Positions 18,292-30,992 of a stretch of DNA of 64,000 nt are shown piece by piece (position 1 is the first letter of the stretch; each line of letters begins with the position of its first letter). The notes under the pieces are model-generated. The model was not told where the DNA came from. It did not search any database and saw only the letters and a list, made by a program, of their open reading frames with translations. The DNA lies in contig DYGX01000001.1 of the NCBI GenBank assembly GCA_020724465.1, forward strand, positions 124,001 to 188,000, given 5' to 3'. The translations under genes were made by a program, and so were the position numbers. Origin of the DNA: Thermoflexus sp. (lineage in GTDB: Bacteria > Chloroflexota > Anaerolineae > Aggregatilineales > Aggregatilineaceae).

Positions 18292-19386
18292 TTACAGGGT
18301 GATCCGGGTGGAGTTGGGCAGCACATAAATGGGATTGCTGAGAATCCAGGCGCGCTCGCGCCCGTTGTATTCGCGCCACGCCTCGACCCGATAGGCGCCC
18401 GGCTCGCGCACCACGTGGGTAAGATTGACGACGTTCGCCTCTTCGGCCACGACCTCGCCTCGACACAGCACCCGTATCCGCGACCGGGCCGGCGCCAGCG
18501 CCTGCAACGTGACGCCGTGGCCGAGCCGGATTTGTTCGCCCATGATCGCCTGAGCATTCTGCCCCTGGGCCGAGAACCGGAAGCCACGGGTATCACCGGG
18601 GATGTCGTAGCCGATGAACGCGCGCCCTTGCTGCAGCGCCTGAAAAATCAGATCGCGATCGACGGCTGCTTCGCCCGTCAGCGGTGCTTTGGTAAAGACG
18701 TGTGTGTTGACACAGCTAAAGAGAAAATCGTACGGGAACACGACATGCGACAACGGCCCAAACGTATAGCGTGTGCCATGCGCGTCCGCCCCCCCAATCG
18801 CGACCACGCGACGCCCCATCGCCAGCAATTGATCCCACAGCGCCAGCGTGCGCGGGTTCGGTCCAACGACGATCTCTTCCGGCCGGAAGACGTGGCGAAC
18901 CGCGTCCGCCTGGTTCTGCAGGTAGTCCTTGAAGCGCGACATATAATTCCACACTTCCAGGCCGGTAAACCCCTGCACGCCGCGATCGAGCCAGGGAATG
19001 GCCGGCTCTCCCAGCCAGTGAACAGCGTGATCGTCCGGGTGGGCGATGAACGTCAGCCCGCCGGCGTCGGAGACTGCCTGAAGCAGCTCCGCCAGATCCT
19101 CCGCCCCGGCAGCCATCTCCCGATCTACCCCGAAGACCAGCACGTGATTGCACTGGGGCGACCGCTGGGTGTCGTGCACTTCTTCCCCGGCGAGCAGCAG
19201 AACATATCCGCGCTCATCGTCCCCGTAGTAGCCGTCAATGCCGCACACCAGCAGGTTATGATCGGTGAACACGACAAAATCCAGCCCGGCCAGCAGCGCC
19301 GCTTCGGCGACCTCGCGATGCGTGCCCTGGCCGTCGGAGTAGGGGGTGTGCACGTGCAGATTGCCAACGTATTCGAAAGCAGGCAT
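18292..19386 (-). CDS. PHP-domain metal-dependent phosphoesterase
   Basis: 364 residues. The PHP metal ligands appear in order: NLHVHTPYSDG (9-19), VVFTDHN (about 37-43), AGEEVH, TFIAHPDDH (about 110-118) and IGGADAHG (about 197-204). PHP proteins hydrolyse phosphate esters, for example in histidinol phosphatase, DNA polymerase proofreading domains or nucleotide phosphodiesterases. This one is a stand-alone member whose substrate is unknown. The C-terminal about 90 residues look like a beta-sandwich (RVEAWREYNGRERAW). The ATG is at 19386. The uvrB promoter lies just downstream of its stop, so the two are separate units. Confidence 0.82.
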   Translation of the reverse strand: MPAFEYVGNLHVHTPYSDGQGTHREVAEAALLAGLDFVVFTDHNLLVCGIDGYYGDDERGYVLLLAGEEVHDTQRSPQCNHVLVFGVDREMAAGAEDLAELLQAVSDAGGLTFIAHPDDHAVHWLGEPAIPWLDRGVQGFTGLEVWNYMSRFKDYLQNQADAVRHVFRPEEIVVGPNPRTLALWDQLLAMGRRVVAIGGADAHGTRYTFGPLSHVVFPYDFLFSCVNTHVFTKAPLTGEAAVDRDLIFQALQQGRAFIGYDIPGDTRGFRFSAQGQNAQAIMGEQIRLGHGVTLQALAPARSRIRVLCRGEVVAEEANVVNLTHVVREPGAYRVEAWREYNGRERAWILSNPIYVLPNSTRITL

Positions 19387-19571
19387 AACCCGTGCTCAGT
19401 GACAGATATGACGCCGCGTCCGATCCTCAGCAAGCGTACTGCACGCGCCGGGCATCGTCAAATCGCCGCGTGTCGTCCCGCTCCGGTGTGGTATACTTGG
19501 CGCCAGAAGCACGCTGCCCGTCCGGCTACGCCAGACAGGCAGCCAGCGAACCGGCCAGGGAACAGCACAGA

Positions 19572-23640
<4,069 letters not shown>

Positions 23641-23709
23641 GCGCGCGGCGAGGCGACGCTTCTGCCACCTGGCGCGTTGGCTCCCGCGTGCTGCGCACAC
23701 CAGGCCCCC

Positions 23710-24651
23710 TCATGCCCCTTCGCGCTCGCGACGCAGCACAGCCAGACGCTGGATTTTGTCGCTTGTTTCGCGCCAGCTAATCCGGCTCAGACCGAACTTC
23801 TCGCGCAGCGCTTCCAGATCAACACCCCGCTCGTAGTCGCGGACGCCGCATGTCCAGCGCAGCGTTTCAAACGAGACGCGTGTCGTTACGCCTGCTGCCT
23901 GGGCCACATCGTGCAAAATGTACTCCAGGTTGCGCGCCGTGCAGTCGAAGATCGTGTCGGGCGGTCGGTATTGCTCCAGATACTCGTCGAGCACGTCCAG
24001 CCATTCCGGGTCCAGCGCGATCTTCCGCTCTTTGTAAACGTCGCTGCGGCGCTTGTGCCGGATGAACAGCACCGGCTCGCGCGGATCCCGGCGGTCGATA
24101 TGCTCTGGAGTGAGGGCCATGCACTCGCCCTTTTTGATGCCGGTGTCCAGCAGCAGGCGCAGAAGCAGATCGGGCCGTGCGTCGGGCTTCTCAGCGACGC
24201 GCAGGGCGTGCGTTTGTGCCAGGAGCCGCGCGATCTCGGACTCGGTCAGCACCGGTTGCAGCGGCGCCGCGCCCGAGCGTTGAAGCAGGGCAGCCGCCGG
24301 ATTGTCGGGCAGCACCTTATCTTTGAGCAGAAAGCCAAAGAAGACTTTGAGCGTTGTCACCCGGCGCGCGTACGATTTGCGGCTGCATGGCACGCCGCGC
24401 CCAAACTCGATCCATTCCATGAACCGCTCCAGCTTGCGCGTAGTGAAATCGTTGAGGATCGCCTCGCCGCCGAAGAACTCCACAGCCAGGCGCAGGTCCG
24501 AGGAAAACGCGTCGATGGTGTGCTGGCTGCGTCCTTCGTGCCGCAGATACGCCTGGAACGGCCCGATGGCCTCAGCGAGCGTGCTGTGCCGGGTCAGCGC
24601 ATGCTCGGTATCTGATGAGAACAGAGGAAGCTGTCGGCCTGGGAGCGTCAT
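23710..24651 (-). CDS. Tyrosine-recombinase-fold protein with catalytic residues lost
   Basis: 313 residues. The N-terminal SAM-like core-binding domain (about 23-110) and the C-terminal recombinase domain (about 130-305) are recognisable. However, the family R-K-H-R-H-Y set is mostly replaced: Arg I is K173 (TGIKKGE), His is E262 (ETLRW), the LGH histidine is L288 (FGLS) and the nucleophilic Tyr position is S297. Only the second Arg (R265) and a lysine near 199-206 persist. It should still bind DNA but not cut it. Codon use and GC look like the neighbours, and there is no integrase-associated tRNA or element nearby. The ATG is at 24651. The next gene on the other side starts across an AT-rich gap with an inverted repeat. 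Confidence 0.78.
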   Translation of the reverse strand: MTLPGRQLPLFSSDTEHALTRHSTLAEAIGPFQAYLRHEGRSQHTIDAFSSDLRLAVEFFGGEAILNDFTTRKLERFMEWIEFGRGVPCSRKSYARRVTTLKVFFGFLLKDKVLPDNPAAALLQRSGAAPLQPVLTESEIARLLAQTHALRVAEKPDARPDLLLRLLLDTGIKKGECMALTPEHIDRRDPREPVLFIRHKRRSDVYKERKIALDPEWLDVLDEYLEQYRPPDTIFDCTARNLEYILHDVAQAAGVTTRVSFETLRWTCGVRDYERGVDLEALREKFGLSRISWRETSDKIQRLAVLRREREGA

Positions 24652-24686
24652 TAGGATTTCCTATGCTACGACTGTATTTGTCTCGA

Positions 24687-24708
24687 TCGATTTTTCCATT
24701 AAAATCGA
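24687..24708. repeat. Inverted repeat, possible operator, in the 24652-24800 AT-rich gap
   Basis: TCGATTTT (24687-24694) and AAAATCGA (24701-24708) form a perfect 8-base inverted repeat with a 6-base centre. It lies nine bases downstream of the predicted -10 of the recombinase-like gene, as an operator or 5' leader hairpin would. Confidence 0.5.
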
Positions 24709-24716
24709 ATAATAAT

Positions 24717-24745
24717 ACTATACCTACTTCTGAAATTCGAACCAA
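24717..24745 (-). promoter_or_regulatory. Possible promoter of the recombinase-like gene
   Basis: Minus strand: TTGGTT (24745-24740), a 17-base spacer and TATAGT (24722-24717). The -10 is one base from consensus; the -35 keeps TTG. The leader would be about 58 bases and would include the inverted repeat. Confidence 0.45.
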
Positions 24746-24800
24746 GATAACCCTGGCCGTCAGTTGAGTGAGAGAAGGAGGGCGCATCAGCGCGCGCAAA

Positions 24801-26555
24801 ATGGTTAGCTACCGTGACAAACCCTGGCTGAAGCACTACGATCCCGAGGTCCCGCATTCCCTAGAGCCATATCCGTCGCATCCGCTTCATGAGTTCTTGA
24901 CCGATGCCGCACGGGAACACGGCGACTCTCCAGCGACGCTGACCTCGGCCCGGCTGCCGTTGATTGGTCGCGTTCAGTCGACAGTTGACTACCGGACGCT
25001 GAACGCCGCGACCGACGCGCTGGCCGCCGCCCTGGTCGATATGGGGATCCGCAAGGGCGATCGCGTGGCGATCATAATGCCCAACTGCGTCCAGTTTATC
25101 ATCGCCTTCTACGCCATTCTGAAGGCGGGTGGGGTGGTCGTTGCCACCAATCCCACCTATCCCCCGCGCCGCCTGCAAGAGCAGCTGGTCGACGCGGGCG
25201 CGCGCGCCGTTATCGTACTTAGTCTTTTCTACAACAACGTGAAACAAATTCAGGCCGAAACACCCGTTGAGCATGTGATCGTCACCAACATCAAAGAATA
25301 TCTGCCGGGAATTGCGCGCTTCCTGTTCAGCGTCGCCAAGGAGAAGAAGGAAGGCCACCGCATCGAGAAGCACAGCGGCGATCACTGGCTGCAAGACATC
25401 CTCGCTCGCTATGCCGGCAAGCAGCCCGATGTGAGCGTCGAAGGCGACGACCTGGCAATTTTCCAGTATACCGGCGGCACGACCGGCATTCCGAAAGCGG
25501 CCATGGTCACGCATGCGGCGCTGGTCGCCAACACGCTCCAATGCCAGGCGTGGCTGGCCCGCGCTGGCTATCAGGAGCGGTTCCTGGCCGCCATCCCGCT
25601 GTTTCATGTCTTCGGCATGGTGGCGGTGATGAGCTTTGCCGTGGCAACGCACGCCGTGATGATCCTGGTTCCCAACGCGCGCGACATCGATGATGTGGTG
25701 GACAACATTCACCACTATCGCCCGACGCTGTTCATGGGTGTCCCGGCCCTGTTCAACGCCATCAACAACCATCCTGGCGTTCAGGCCGGCAAGTACAACC
25801 TCTCGTCGATCTACGCCTGTGTCAGCGGATCGGCGCCGCTGCCGCCCGCCACCAAGCGCCGTTTCGAGGAACTGTCCGGCGGCGTGATCCTTGAGGGCTT
25901 TGGCATGAGCGAGGCGCCCACCGCGTCGCATGCCAACCCGGTGCGTGGCGAAAACCGCACCGGCTCGATCGGCCTGCCGTTCCCGGATATGGAGATGAGC
26001 ATCGTGGACCTGGACGACGGCGTGACAGAGGTGCCGGTCGGCGAGGTCGGCGAGCTGATCATGCGCGGGCCGATGCTGATGCGCGGCTATCATGGCATGC
26101 CAACCGAAACTGCCAACGCCCTGCGCGAGGGGCCGGACGGCAAGATCTGGCTGTATACCGGCGACATCGCGCGTATGGACGAAGACGGCTACTTCTACAT
26201 CGTCGACCGCAAGAAGGACATGGCGTTGATCGGCGGCTTCAACGTCTATCCGCGCAACGTTGAAGATGTGCTGATGGAGCATCCGGCGGTGCAAGAAGTG
26301 GGTGTGGCAGCCATCCCGCACCCCGATCCAACCAAGGTTGGGCAGGAATCGCTCAAGGCGTGGGTCGTGGTCAAGCCCGGGCACAGCGTGACCGCCGAAC
26401 AACTCGTCGAGTTCGCGCAGCAGAAGCTGGCGCGTTACGAAATTCCATCGCGCTTCGAGTTCGTCGATTCGCTCCCGCGCACGACTGTCGGCAAGATTCT
26501 GCGGCGCGAGCTGGCGCGGATGGAGATCGAAGCGCGCGAGAAAGCCGAGTCGTGA
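24801..26555 (+). CDS. fadD: Long-chain acyl-CoA synthetase (AMP-binding)
   Basis: 584 residues. The adenylate-forming motifs are present: P-loop-like YTGGTTGIPKAA (about 221-232), GFGMSEAP (A5), YTGDIARMDEDGY (A7), DRKKDMALIGGFNVYPRNVE (A8/hinge) and the late catalytic lysine in TVGKILRRE. It activates fatty acids to acyl-AMP and then acyl-CoA. The N-terminus WLKHYDPEVPHSLEPYP is typical of long-chain enzymes. The start is uncertain. The ATG at 24801 is preferred because it begins the conserved part, but the GGAGGG at 24777 is 18 bases away; a GTG at 24768 would add 11 residues. The HAD gene overlaps its stop. Confidence 0.9.
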   Translation: MVSYRDKPWLKHYDPEVPHSLEPYPSHPLHEFLTDAAREHGDSPATLTSARLPLIGRVQSTVDYRTLNAATDALAAALVDMGIRKGDRVAIIMPNCVQFIIAFYAILKAGGVVVATNPTYPPRRLQEQLVDAGARAVIVLSLFYNNVKQIQAETPVEHVIVTNIKEYLPGIARFLFSVAKEKKEGHRIEKHSGDHWLQDILARYAGKQPDVSVEGDDLAIFQYTGGTTGIPKAAMVTHAALVANTLQCQAWLARAGYQERFLAAIPLFHVFGMVAVMSFAVATHAVMILVPNARDIDDVVDNIHHYRPTLFMGVPALFNAINNHPGVQAGKYNLSSIYACVSGSAPLPPATKRRFEELSGGVILEGFGMSEAPTASHANPVRGENRTGSIGLPFPDMEMSIVDLDDGVTEVPVGEVGELIMRGPMLMRGYHGMPTETANALREGPDGKIWLYTGDIARMDEDGYFYIVDRKKDMALIGGFNVYPRNVEDVLMEHPAVQEVGVAAIPHPDPTKVGQESLKAWVVVKPGHSVTAEQLVEFAQQKLARYEIPSRFEFVDSLPRTTVGKILRRELARMEIEAREKAES

Positions 26556-27280
26556 CCAGAGTGCAGACACACAGCCCGTTTGAGCAGATCTGGCCCGATG
26601 CTCCACCGCTTCGGGCCGCAGCATTCGACATCGACGGAACACTCAGCCACGGCGCCGATCCCTGGCTGCCACTGCGGCACTCTCCGCATGTCGCACGCTG
26701 GCGCAAGGCGCGCCTGTACGCAGAAGTGGTGCCGCACATGCTCGTGATGCGCGCCGGCCTGGCTGACCAGGCAGGCTTTCGCGATCGCTGGGTTCGCCAC
26801 ATGGCCGCGCTGATGACCGGATGGCCGTCGGCGCAGGTACAGGCGTTGTGCCGACGCATCGTCCACGAGATTCTGATCCCGGACCTGCGCGCTGACGTCG
26901 TCGAAATCCTGCGCGCTCACCAGCAGCACGGCCACCGGGTTGTGCTGGTCTCCACGATGTTCGACGCCATTGTCGGCGAGTTGGCGGCGGCGCTTGGCGC
27001 GGATGCCGGGCTGGGATCGACCATCGCGTATGATAACGGGCGCTGTGTGGGGCGCATTTCGGGGGAAACCTGCGCGGGCGCGCGCAAGGTGACGGCGCTT
27101 GGCAGCTATCTGGCCGCGCTGAACCCGCCAGCTGCGTTGAGCGAGTGCGCGGCCTATGCCGACAGCCGTTCCGACGTCGCTTTTCTGGGCGGGGTGGGCT
27201 GGCCGGTAGCTGTGTATCCCGACGCGGAGATGCGCGCGGCTGCCCGTGAGCGCAACTGGCGCATCTACCCGGCCACCTGA
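26552..27280 (+). CDS. HAD-superfamily phosphatase, SerB-like (HAD-IB)
   Basis: 242 residues from the GTG at 26552, which overlaps the acyl-CoA synthetase stop (GTGA). Motif I is FDIDGTLS (about 25-32), with the nucleophile and acid-base aspartates. Motif II is VVLVSTMF and motif III/IV is the K in ARKVTAL with ADSRSDVAFL. The cap domain is small and helical. HAD-IB members hydrolyse phosphoserine or similar phosphomonoesters; the gene is coupled to lipid activation, but the substrate is not predictable. A GTG nine bases downstream is an alternative start. Confidence 0.82.
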   Translation: MTRVQTHSPFEQIWPDAPPLRAAAFDIDGTLSHGADPWLPLRHSPHVARWRKARLYAEVVPHMLVMRAGLADQAGFRDRWVRHMAALMTGWPSAQVQALCRRIVHEILIPDLRADVVEILRAHQQHGHRVVLVSTMFDAIVGELAAALGADAGLGSTIAYDNGRCVGRISGETCAGARKVTALGSYLAALNPPAALSECAAYADSRSDVAFLGGVGWPVAVYPDAEMRAAARERNWRIYPAT

Positions 27281-27307
27281 CCGGCACGACTGCTCGCACA
27301 AAGACAA

Positions 27308-27328
27308 GGCCCCGCGTGGTGCGGGGCC
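27308..27328. terminator. GC-rich hairpin between converging genes
   Basis: GGCCCCGC (27308-27315) pairs with GCGGGGCC (27321-27328) over five bases. There is no good T-run on the plus strand; on the minus strand TTGTCTTTG follows, so it fits the end of ftsH slightly better. Confidence 0.6.
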
Positions 27329-27360
27329 TGCTGTATCTGCCGAAACCGCTGCTTTCCGCG

Positions 27361-29304
27361 TTATGCCGGTGAGGGTGCCGTCCCTAACGGGGCAGGGGGC
27401 ATATCGCTGTCAGTCTGCTTTTCCGAGTCTTTCGCGCTCGACTCGGCTTGCGCCGCTGGCTCGCTGGGCGGCTCGCTCGGGCCGGTCGGTCGCTCGCCCA
27501 TCACTTCGAGAAACTCCTCGCGACCGATGGTTTCCACTTCCATCAGACGTTCGGCCAGCGCATCGAGTTTGTCTCGGTTCTCGCGCAGCACCTCAAGCGC
27601 GCGCTGGTACGCCGTTGAGACGATCTCATGCACTTCCTGGTCGATGATCTCGGCCACACTCTCGCTGTAGTCCCGCTGCTCGCCGATCTCACGTCCCAGG
27701 AAGATCAGCTCTTCCTTCTGCCCGAAGACGCGCGGCCCAAGCTTGGCACTCATTCCCCAGCGCGTGACCATCGTCCGCGCAATACGGGTGACGTTCTCCA
27801 GGTCGCTCGACGCCCCGTTGGTCACGTCGCCAAAGACGAGCTCCTCAGCAGCGCGCCCGCCCAGCGCCGCGGCGATCTGGTCGAAGTAGCGTTTGGACGT
27901 GCCGAGCGCGCCGTCGTTTTCCGGCATCACCCACGTCACGCCGCCCGCCATCCCACGCGCCACGATCGTGACTTTGCGGACGGGGTCGGTGTGCGGCAGT
28001 TTGTGGAAGACAATGGCATGGCCGGCCTCGTGGTAAGCGATCAGGCGCTTCTCTTCCTCGGTGATGATCCGGCTGCGGCGCTCCGGTCCAAGAACCACGC
28101 GCTCGAGCGCCTCTTCGAAGTCGCGCATGCTGATGCTCTTCTTGTTTTTGCGCGCCGCGACAATGGCCGCCTCGTTCACCAGATTCTCGATGTCAGCGCC
28201 CACAAAGCCCGGCGTCGACTTCGCCAGCACGCTCAGATCGACATCCGAAGCCAGCGGCTTCCCGCGGACATGCACCTTCAAGATCGCCTCGCGGCCGCGC
28301 ATATCGGGCCGGTCGAGCACCACGCGGCGGTCGAAGCGGCCGGGGCGCAGCAGCGCCGGGTCGAGGATGTCCGGACGGTTGGTTGCCGCGATGATGATGA
28401 CGTTGGTGTCGGTGTCAAAGCCATCCATCTCAACCAGAATCTGGTTGAGCGTTTGCTCGCGCTCGTCGTGGCTGCCACCAAGCCCGGCGCCGCGCTGGCG
28501 CCCCACGGCGTCAATCTCGTCCACAAAGATGATGCACGGGCTGTGGCGCTTGGCCTGGTCGAACAGGTCGCGCACGCGGCTGGCGCCCACGCCCACAAAC
28601 ATCTCGACGAACTCCGAGCCGGAAATGCTGAAGAACGGCACGCCTGCCTCGCCACTGACCGCCTTTGCCAGCAGGGTCTTACCGGTTCCGGGATGGCCCA
28701 CCAGCAGCACGCCTTTGGGAATACGCGCGCCAAGCTGAATGAAGCGCTCCGGATCCTTCAGGAACTCGACGACCTCGCGCAGTTCTTCTTTCGCCTCGTC
28801 CGCGCCCGCCACATCATCGAAGGTGACGGTTGGCTGGTCCCCAGTGAACATCCGCGCCCGGCTCTTGCCGAAGGACATCGCCTGATTATTGGACCCCTGC
28901 GCCTGGCGCAGCATGAGATAGATGAAACCACCGATCAACAGCAGCGGCAGAAACGTGCCGATCAAGCCGATCCAGTTGAAGAGGTTGCTGGGCCGTGTGA
29001 ACTCGAATTCGATCTTATTGAGACGATCCTGGTTGGCGCCCAGCGATTGAAGCACCGCAACCGGATCATCTGCATTCGCAGGGATCTGCGTGGTGCGGAT
29101 GTCGTTGTTGTCATACGTTGCCGTCAGCTCGCCATCGTCCGAGATCGAAATGGCGCTGACACGGCCAGCGTTGATGTCGCTCACCAGGCGGCTGACGCTG
29201 ATTTCTCTGGAGCTGGTGCTGTTGTTGCGTACGCCGAAGACAATTGCAGCGATGGCCGCAATAATCAGGACGTAGACAAACACATTGCGAGAGCGATTGT
29301 TCAC
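27361..29304 (-). CDS. ftsH: ATP-dependent zinc metalloprotease FtsH
   Basis: 647 residues. Membrane helix 1 (about 8-25), an extracytoplasmic domain and helix 2 (about 110-132) come first. The AAA+ domain follows with Walker A GHPGTGKT (203-210), Walker B IIFVDEID (about 258-265) and the second region of homology [19 protein letters not shown]. The M41 protease site is HEAGH (425-429). FtsH degrades misfolded membrane and regulatory proteins. The GTG at 29304 has GGAGG seven bases upstream. The C-terminal tail is short and rich in S, E and P. It has its own promoter and probably forms a single-gene unit. Confidence 0.97.
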   Translation of the reverse strand: MNNRSRNVFVYVLIIAAIAAIVFGVRNNSTSSREISVSRLVSDINAGRVSAISISDDGELTATYDNNDIRTTQIPANADDPVAVLQSLGANQDRLNKIEFEFTRPSNLFNWIGLIGTFLPLLLIGGFIYLMLRQAQGSNNQAMSFGKSRARMFTGDQPTVTFDDVAGADEAKEELREVVEFLKDPERFIQLGARIPKGVLLVGHPGTGKTLLAKAVSGEAGVPFFSISGSEFVEMFVGVGASRVRDLFDQAKRHSPCIIFVDEIDAVGRQRGAGLGGSHDEREQTLNQILVEMDGFDTDTNVIIIAATNRPDILDPALLRPGRFDRRVVLDRPDMRGREAILKVHVRGKPLASDVDLSVLAKSTPGFVGADIENLVNEAAIVAARKNKKSISMRDFEEALERVVLGPERRSRIITEEEKRLIAYHEAGHAIVFHKLPHTDPVRKVTIVARGMAGGVTWVMPENDGALGTSKRYFDQIAAALGGRAAEELVFGDVTNGASSDLENVTRIARTMVTRWGMSAKLGPRVFGQKEELIFLGREIGEQRDYSESVAEIIDQEVHEIVSTAYQRALEVLRENRDKLDALAERLMEVETIGREEFLEVMGERPTGPSEPPSEPAAQAESSAKDSEKQTDSDMPPAPLGTAPSPA

Positions 29305-29421
29305 TGCTTAGCCTCCAGCCGTCATCGCGCACTACATTTACACGCGCGGTCCATCGTTTTCGTTCTCATCAGTTCGCACTTCCGAAAGAACGAGACATTT
29401 CCCTACATATTCGCTAACAAA

Positions 29422-29450
29422 ATTATACCGGAAGGGGGGGTGGAAAACCA
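29422..29450 (-). promoter_or_regulatory. ftsH promoter
   Basis: Minus strand: a perfect TATAAT (29427-29422) with TGGTTT (29450-29445) at a 17-base spacing; the -35 is weak. Transcription would start near 29415, giving a leader of about 110 bases. Confidence 0.55.
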
Positions 29451-29561
29451 GCTTGAGCCACGCGGGCCGTATTAGGGTTGCATAAGAAAACCCGATTGCC
29501 GGCGTGCAGTTATCGTGCCGGGGCACGCCAGCGGCCCAGACAGCCCGGCTCAATGCCATCG

Positions 29562-30812
29562 CTATCCGGTCCACGCCTGGTAGACGGCGATCCACAAGGG
29601 GATGAGCAGCACCACGGCAATGAAGGCTAGAAACGCCAGCACCAGCGTGACCAGGTCAAGCTGCTGGGGCGGTTCGGTGGCGCGATAGCGAGACTGGAGC
29701 ATGGCATCCGGCGCGCGCGGGGGCTGGAAATGGCGCGGATCCCCGGCGCGCGGAACGACCGGCGCCGTCGCGCGGCTGGCATCCGGATAGGACCAGCCTG
29801 TGTAGACGTTGGTTGGCGCTTCGGGCGCGGCCTGCGCGCGCACCACCGCCGGGATGCTGGCCGGCACCCCGCCTTGTCCCCCGCCTGTCACGACAACCGG
29901 TGGAGGGGTTGGTGGCAGGGTGGGCGCCGTATCGGGAGAAGGCATCCGATCCGGCACGCGCGGAATCTCGTCTGTGGCAGAGTGCCCCTGGCGACGGTAG
30001 CTGATCAAAATGCGCCCTAACTGATCGGCGGTGCGGTAGCGAGAAGCAGGCTCTTTGGAAAGCACTTTGTCCAGAATGCGATCCAGGTGCACCGGCACAT
30101 TCGGGTTGAAATCGGACGCGTGGGGTGGTGTCTCGCGAATATGCGCCAGCGCCAGCTCTTGCTGATCGGCCCCGACGAACGGCAGACGCCCGGTGAGCAT
30201 TTCAAACAGGACGATCCCGATGGCATAGACATCGGAAGCGGGGGTAGGTGGCTCGCCTTGCGCCTGTTCTGGCGAGAAATAGTGCGGGCTGCCCCAGACG
30301 ACCCGCTGCCGCTCCAGCGGCTGTGTGACCGACAGCGCCTGCGCGATGCCGAAGTCTGTCACCTTGACCTTGTCGTTCTCGGTAACCAATACGTTCTGCG
30401 GCTTGACGTCAGCGTGCACCAGCCCGGCCCGGTGCGCGTAGCCCACCCCCGCGCAAACCTTGATGGCGATGCTCAAAGCGCGGTCGATCGAGAATGGCGC
30501 TTCGGCGCGGATCAGCCGCTTGAGGTCGTCGCCATCGACATACTCCATCACAATGTAATGTGTGTTGCCGTCCTGACCGACGTCGTGGACGGTCACGATG
30601 TTGGGGTGCGACAGGTTGGCGACGTTGCGCGCTTCCTGCCGGAAGCGCTTGAGAAATTCGGGGTCGCTCGTCAGGCTCGGGCGCAAGATCTTAACGGCGA
30701 CGGTGCGGCCAAGCGCCAGATCGGTAGCTTTATAAATGACCGCCATCCCGCCCGACCCCTGTTGAGAAATCAGGCGATAGCGGCCATTGAGCAGGGTCTC
30801 TTGTGCGGACAT
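29562..30812 (-). CDS. Serine/threonine protein kinase with C-terminal membrane anchor
   Basis: 416 residues. The kinase domain (12-270) has the glycine loop GSGGMAVIYKA, VAVK with K41, E60, the catalytic loop HADVKPQN (133-140) with D135, DFGIAQ, and SPEQ in place of APE. The loop is HAD instead of the usual HRD, so it is a non-RD kinase that may not need activation-loop phosphorylation. A proline/threonine-rich linker (about 285-375) leads to one transmembrane helix near the C-terminus (about 388-410), with only a short tail outside. Known bacterial relatives (PknB type) have extracellular sensor domains; this one has none, so it may sense through a partner. The ATG is at 30812. Confidence 0.88.
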   Translation of the reverse strand: MSAQETLLNGRYRLISQQGSGGMAVIYKATDLALGRTVAVKILRPSLTSDPEFLKRFRQEARNVANLSHPNIVTVHDVGQDGNTHYIVMEYVDGDDLKRLIRAEAPFSIDRALSIAIKVCAGVGYAHRAGLVHADVKPQNVLVTENDKVKVTDFGIAQALSVTQPLERQRVVWGSPHYFSPEQAQGEPPTPASDVYAIGIVLFEMLTGRLPFVGADQQELALAHIRETPPHASDFNPNVPVHLDRILDKVLSKEPASRYRTADQLGRILISYRRQGHSATDEIPRVPDRMPSPDTAPTLPPTPPPVVVTGGGQGGVPASIPAVVRAQAAPEAPTNVYTGWSYPDASRATAPVVPRAGDPRHFQPPRAPDAMLQSRYRATEPPQQLDLVTLVLAFLAFIAVVLLIPLWIAVYQAWTG

Positions 30813-30898
30813 GCCGTTCTCGCTTTAGGGAAGCTGGCCGCCGTACCGTCGCGGGCAAGCCCCGGGGTTCCCGGCGCAATCCAGCCGTATCGAGTAAG

Positions 30899-30926
30899 AT
30901 TATACCAGGAAGTCCCGCCGCGTCGA
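30899..30926 (-). promoter_or_regulatory. Promoter of the Ser/Thr kinase gene
   Basis: Minus strand: TCGACG (30926-30921, 4/6), a 16-base spacer and a perfect TATAAT (30904-30899), with a leader of about 80 bases. Confidence 0.55.
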
Positions 30927-30992
30927 GCGACAGGAATACCGCCAATCCCTGGCGCCTGCTGCGCTCGGCGGGTCAGGAAAGAGCAGCAAACC

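Noticed and set aside
24861-26642. 593-codon minus-strand frame opposite the acyl-CoA synthetase
   Set aside because: Antisense to a gene with every AMP-binding motif; high-GC shadow.
29368-29395. Possible CIRCE or heat-shock element before ftsH
   Set aside because: The short GTTC...GAAC symmetry does not match the TTAGCACTC-N9-GAGTGCTAA consensus and could occur by chance.
30087-30992. 302-residue upstream extension of the large membrane protein
   Set aside because: It overlaps the kinase gene and its promoter on the other strand and reads as arginine-rich noise; the GTG at 30993 fits better.
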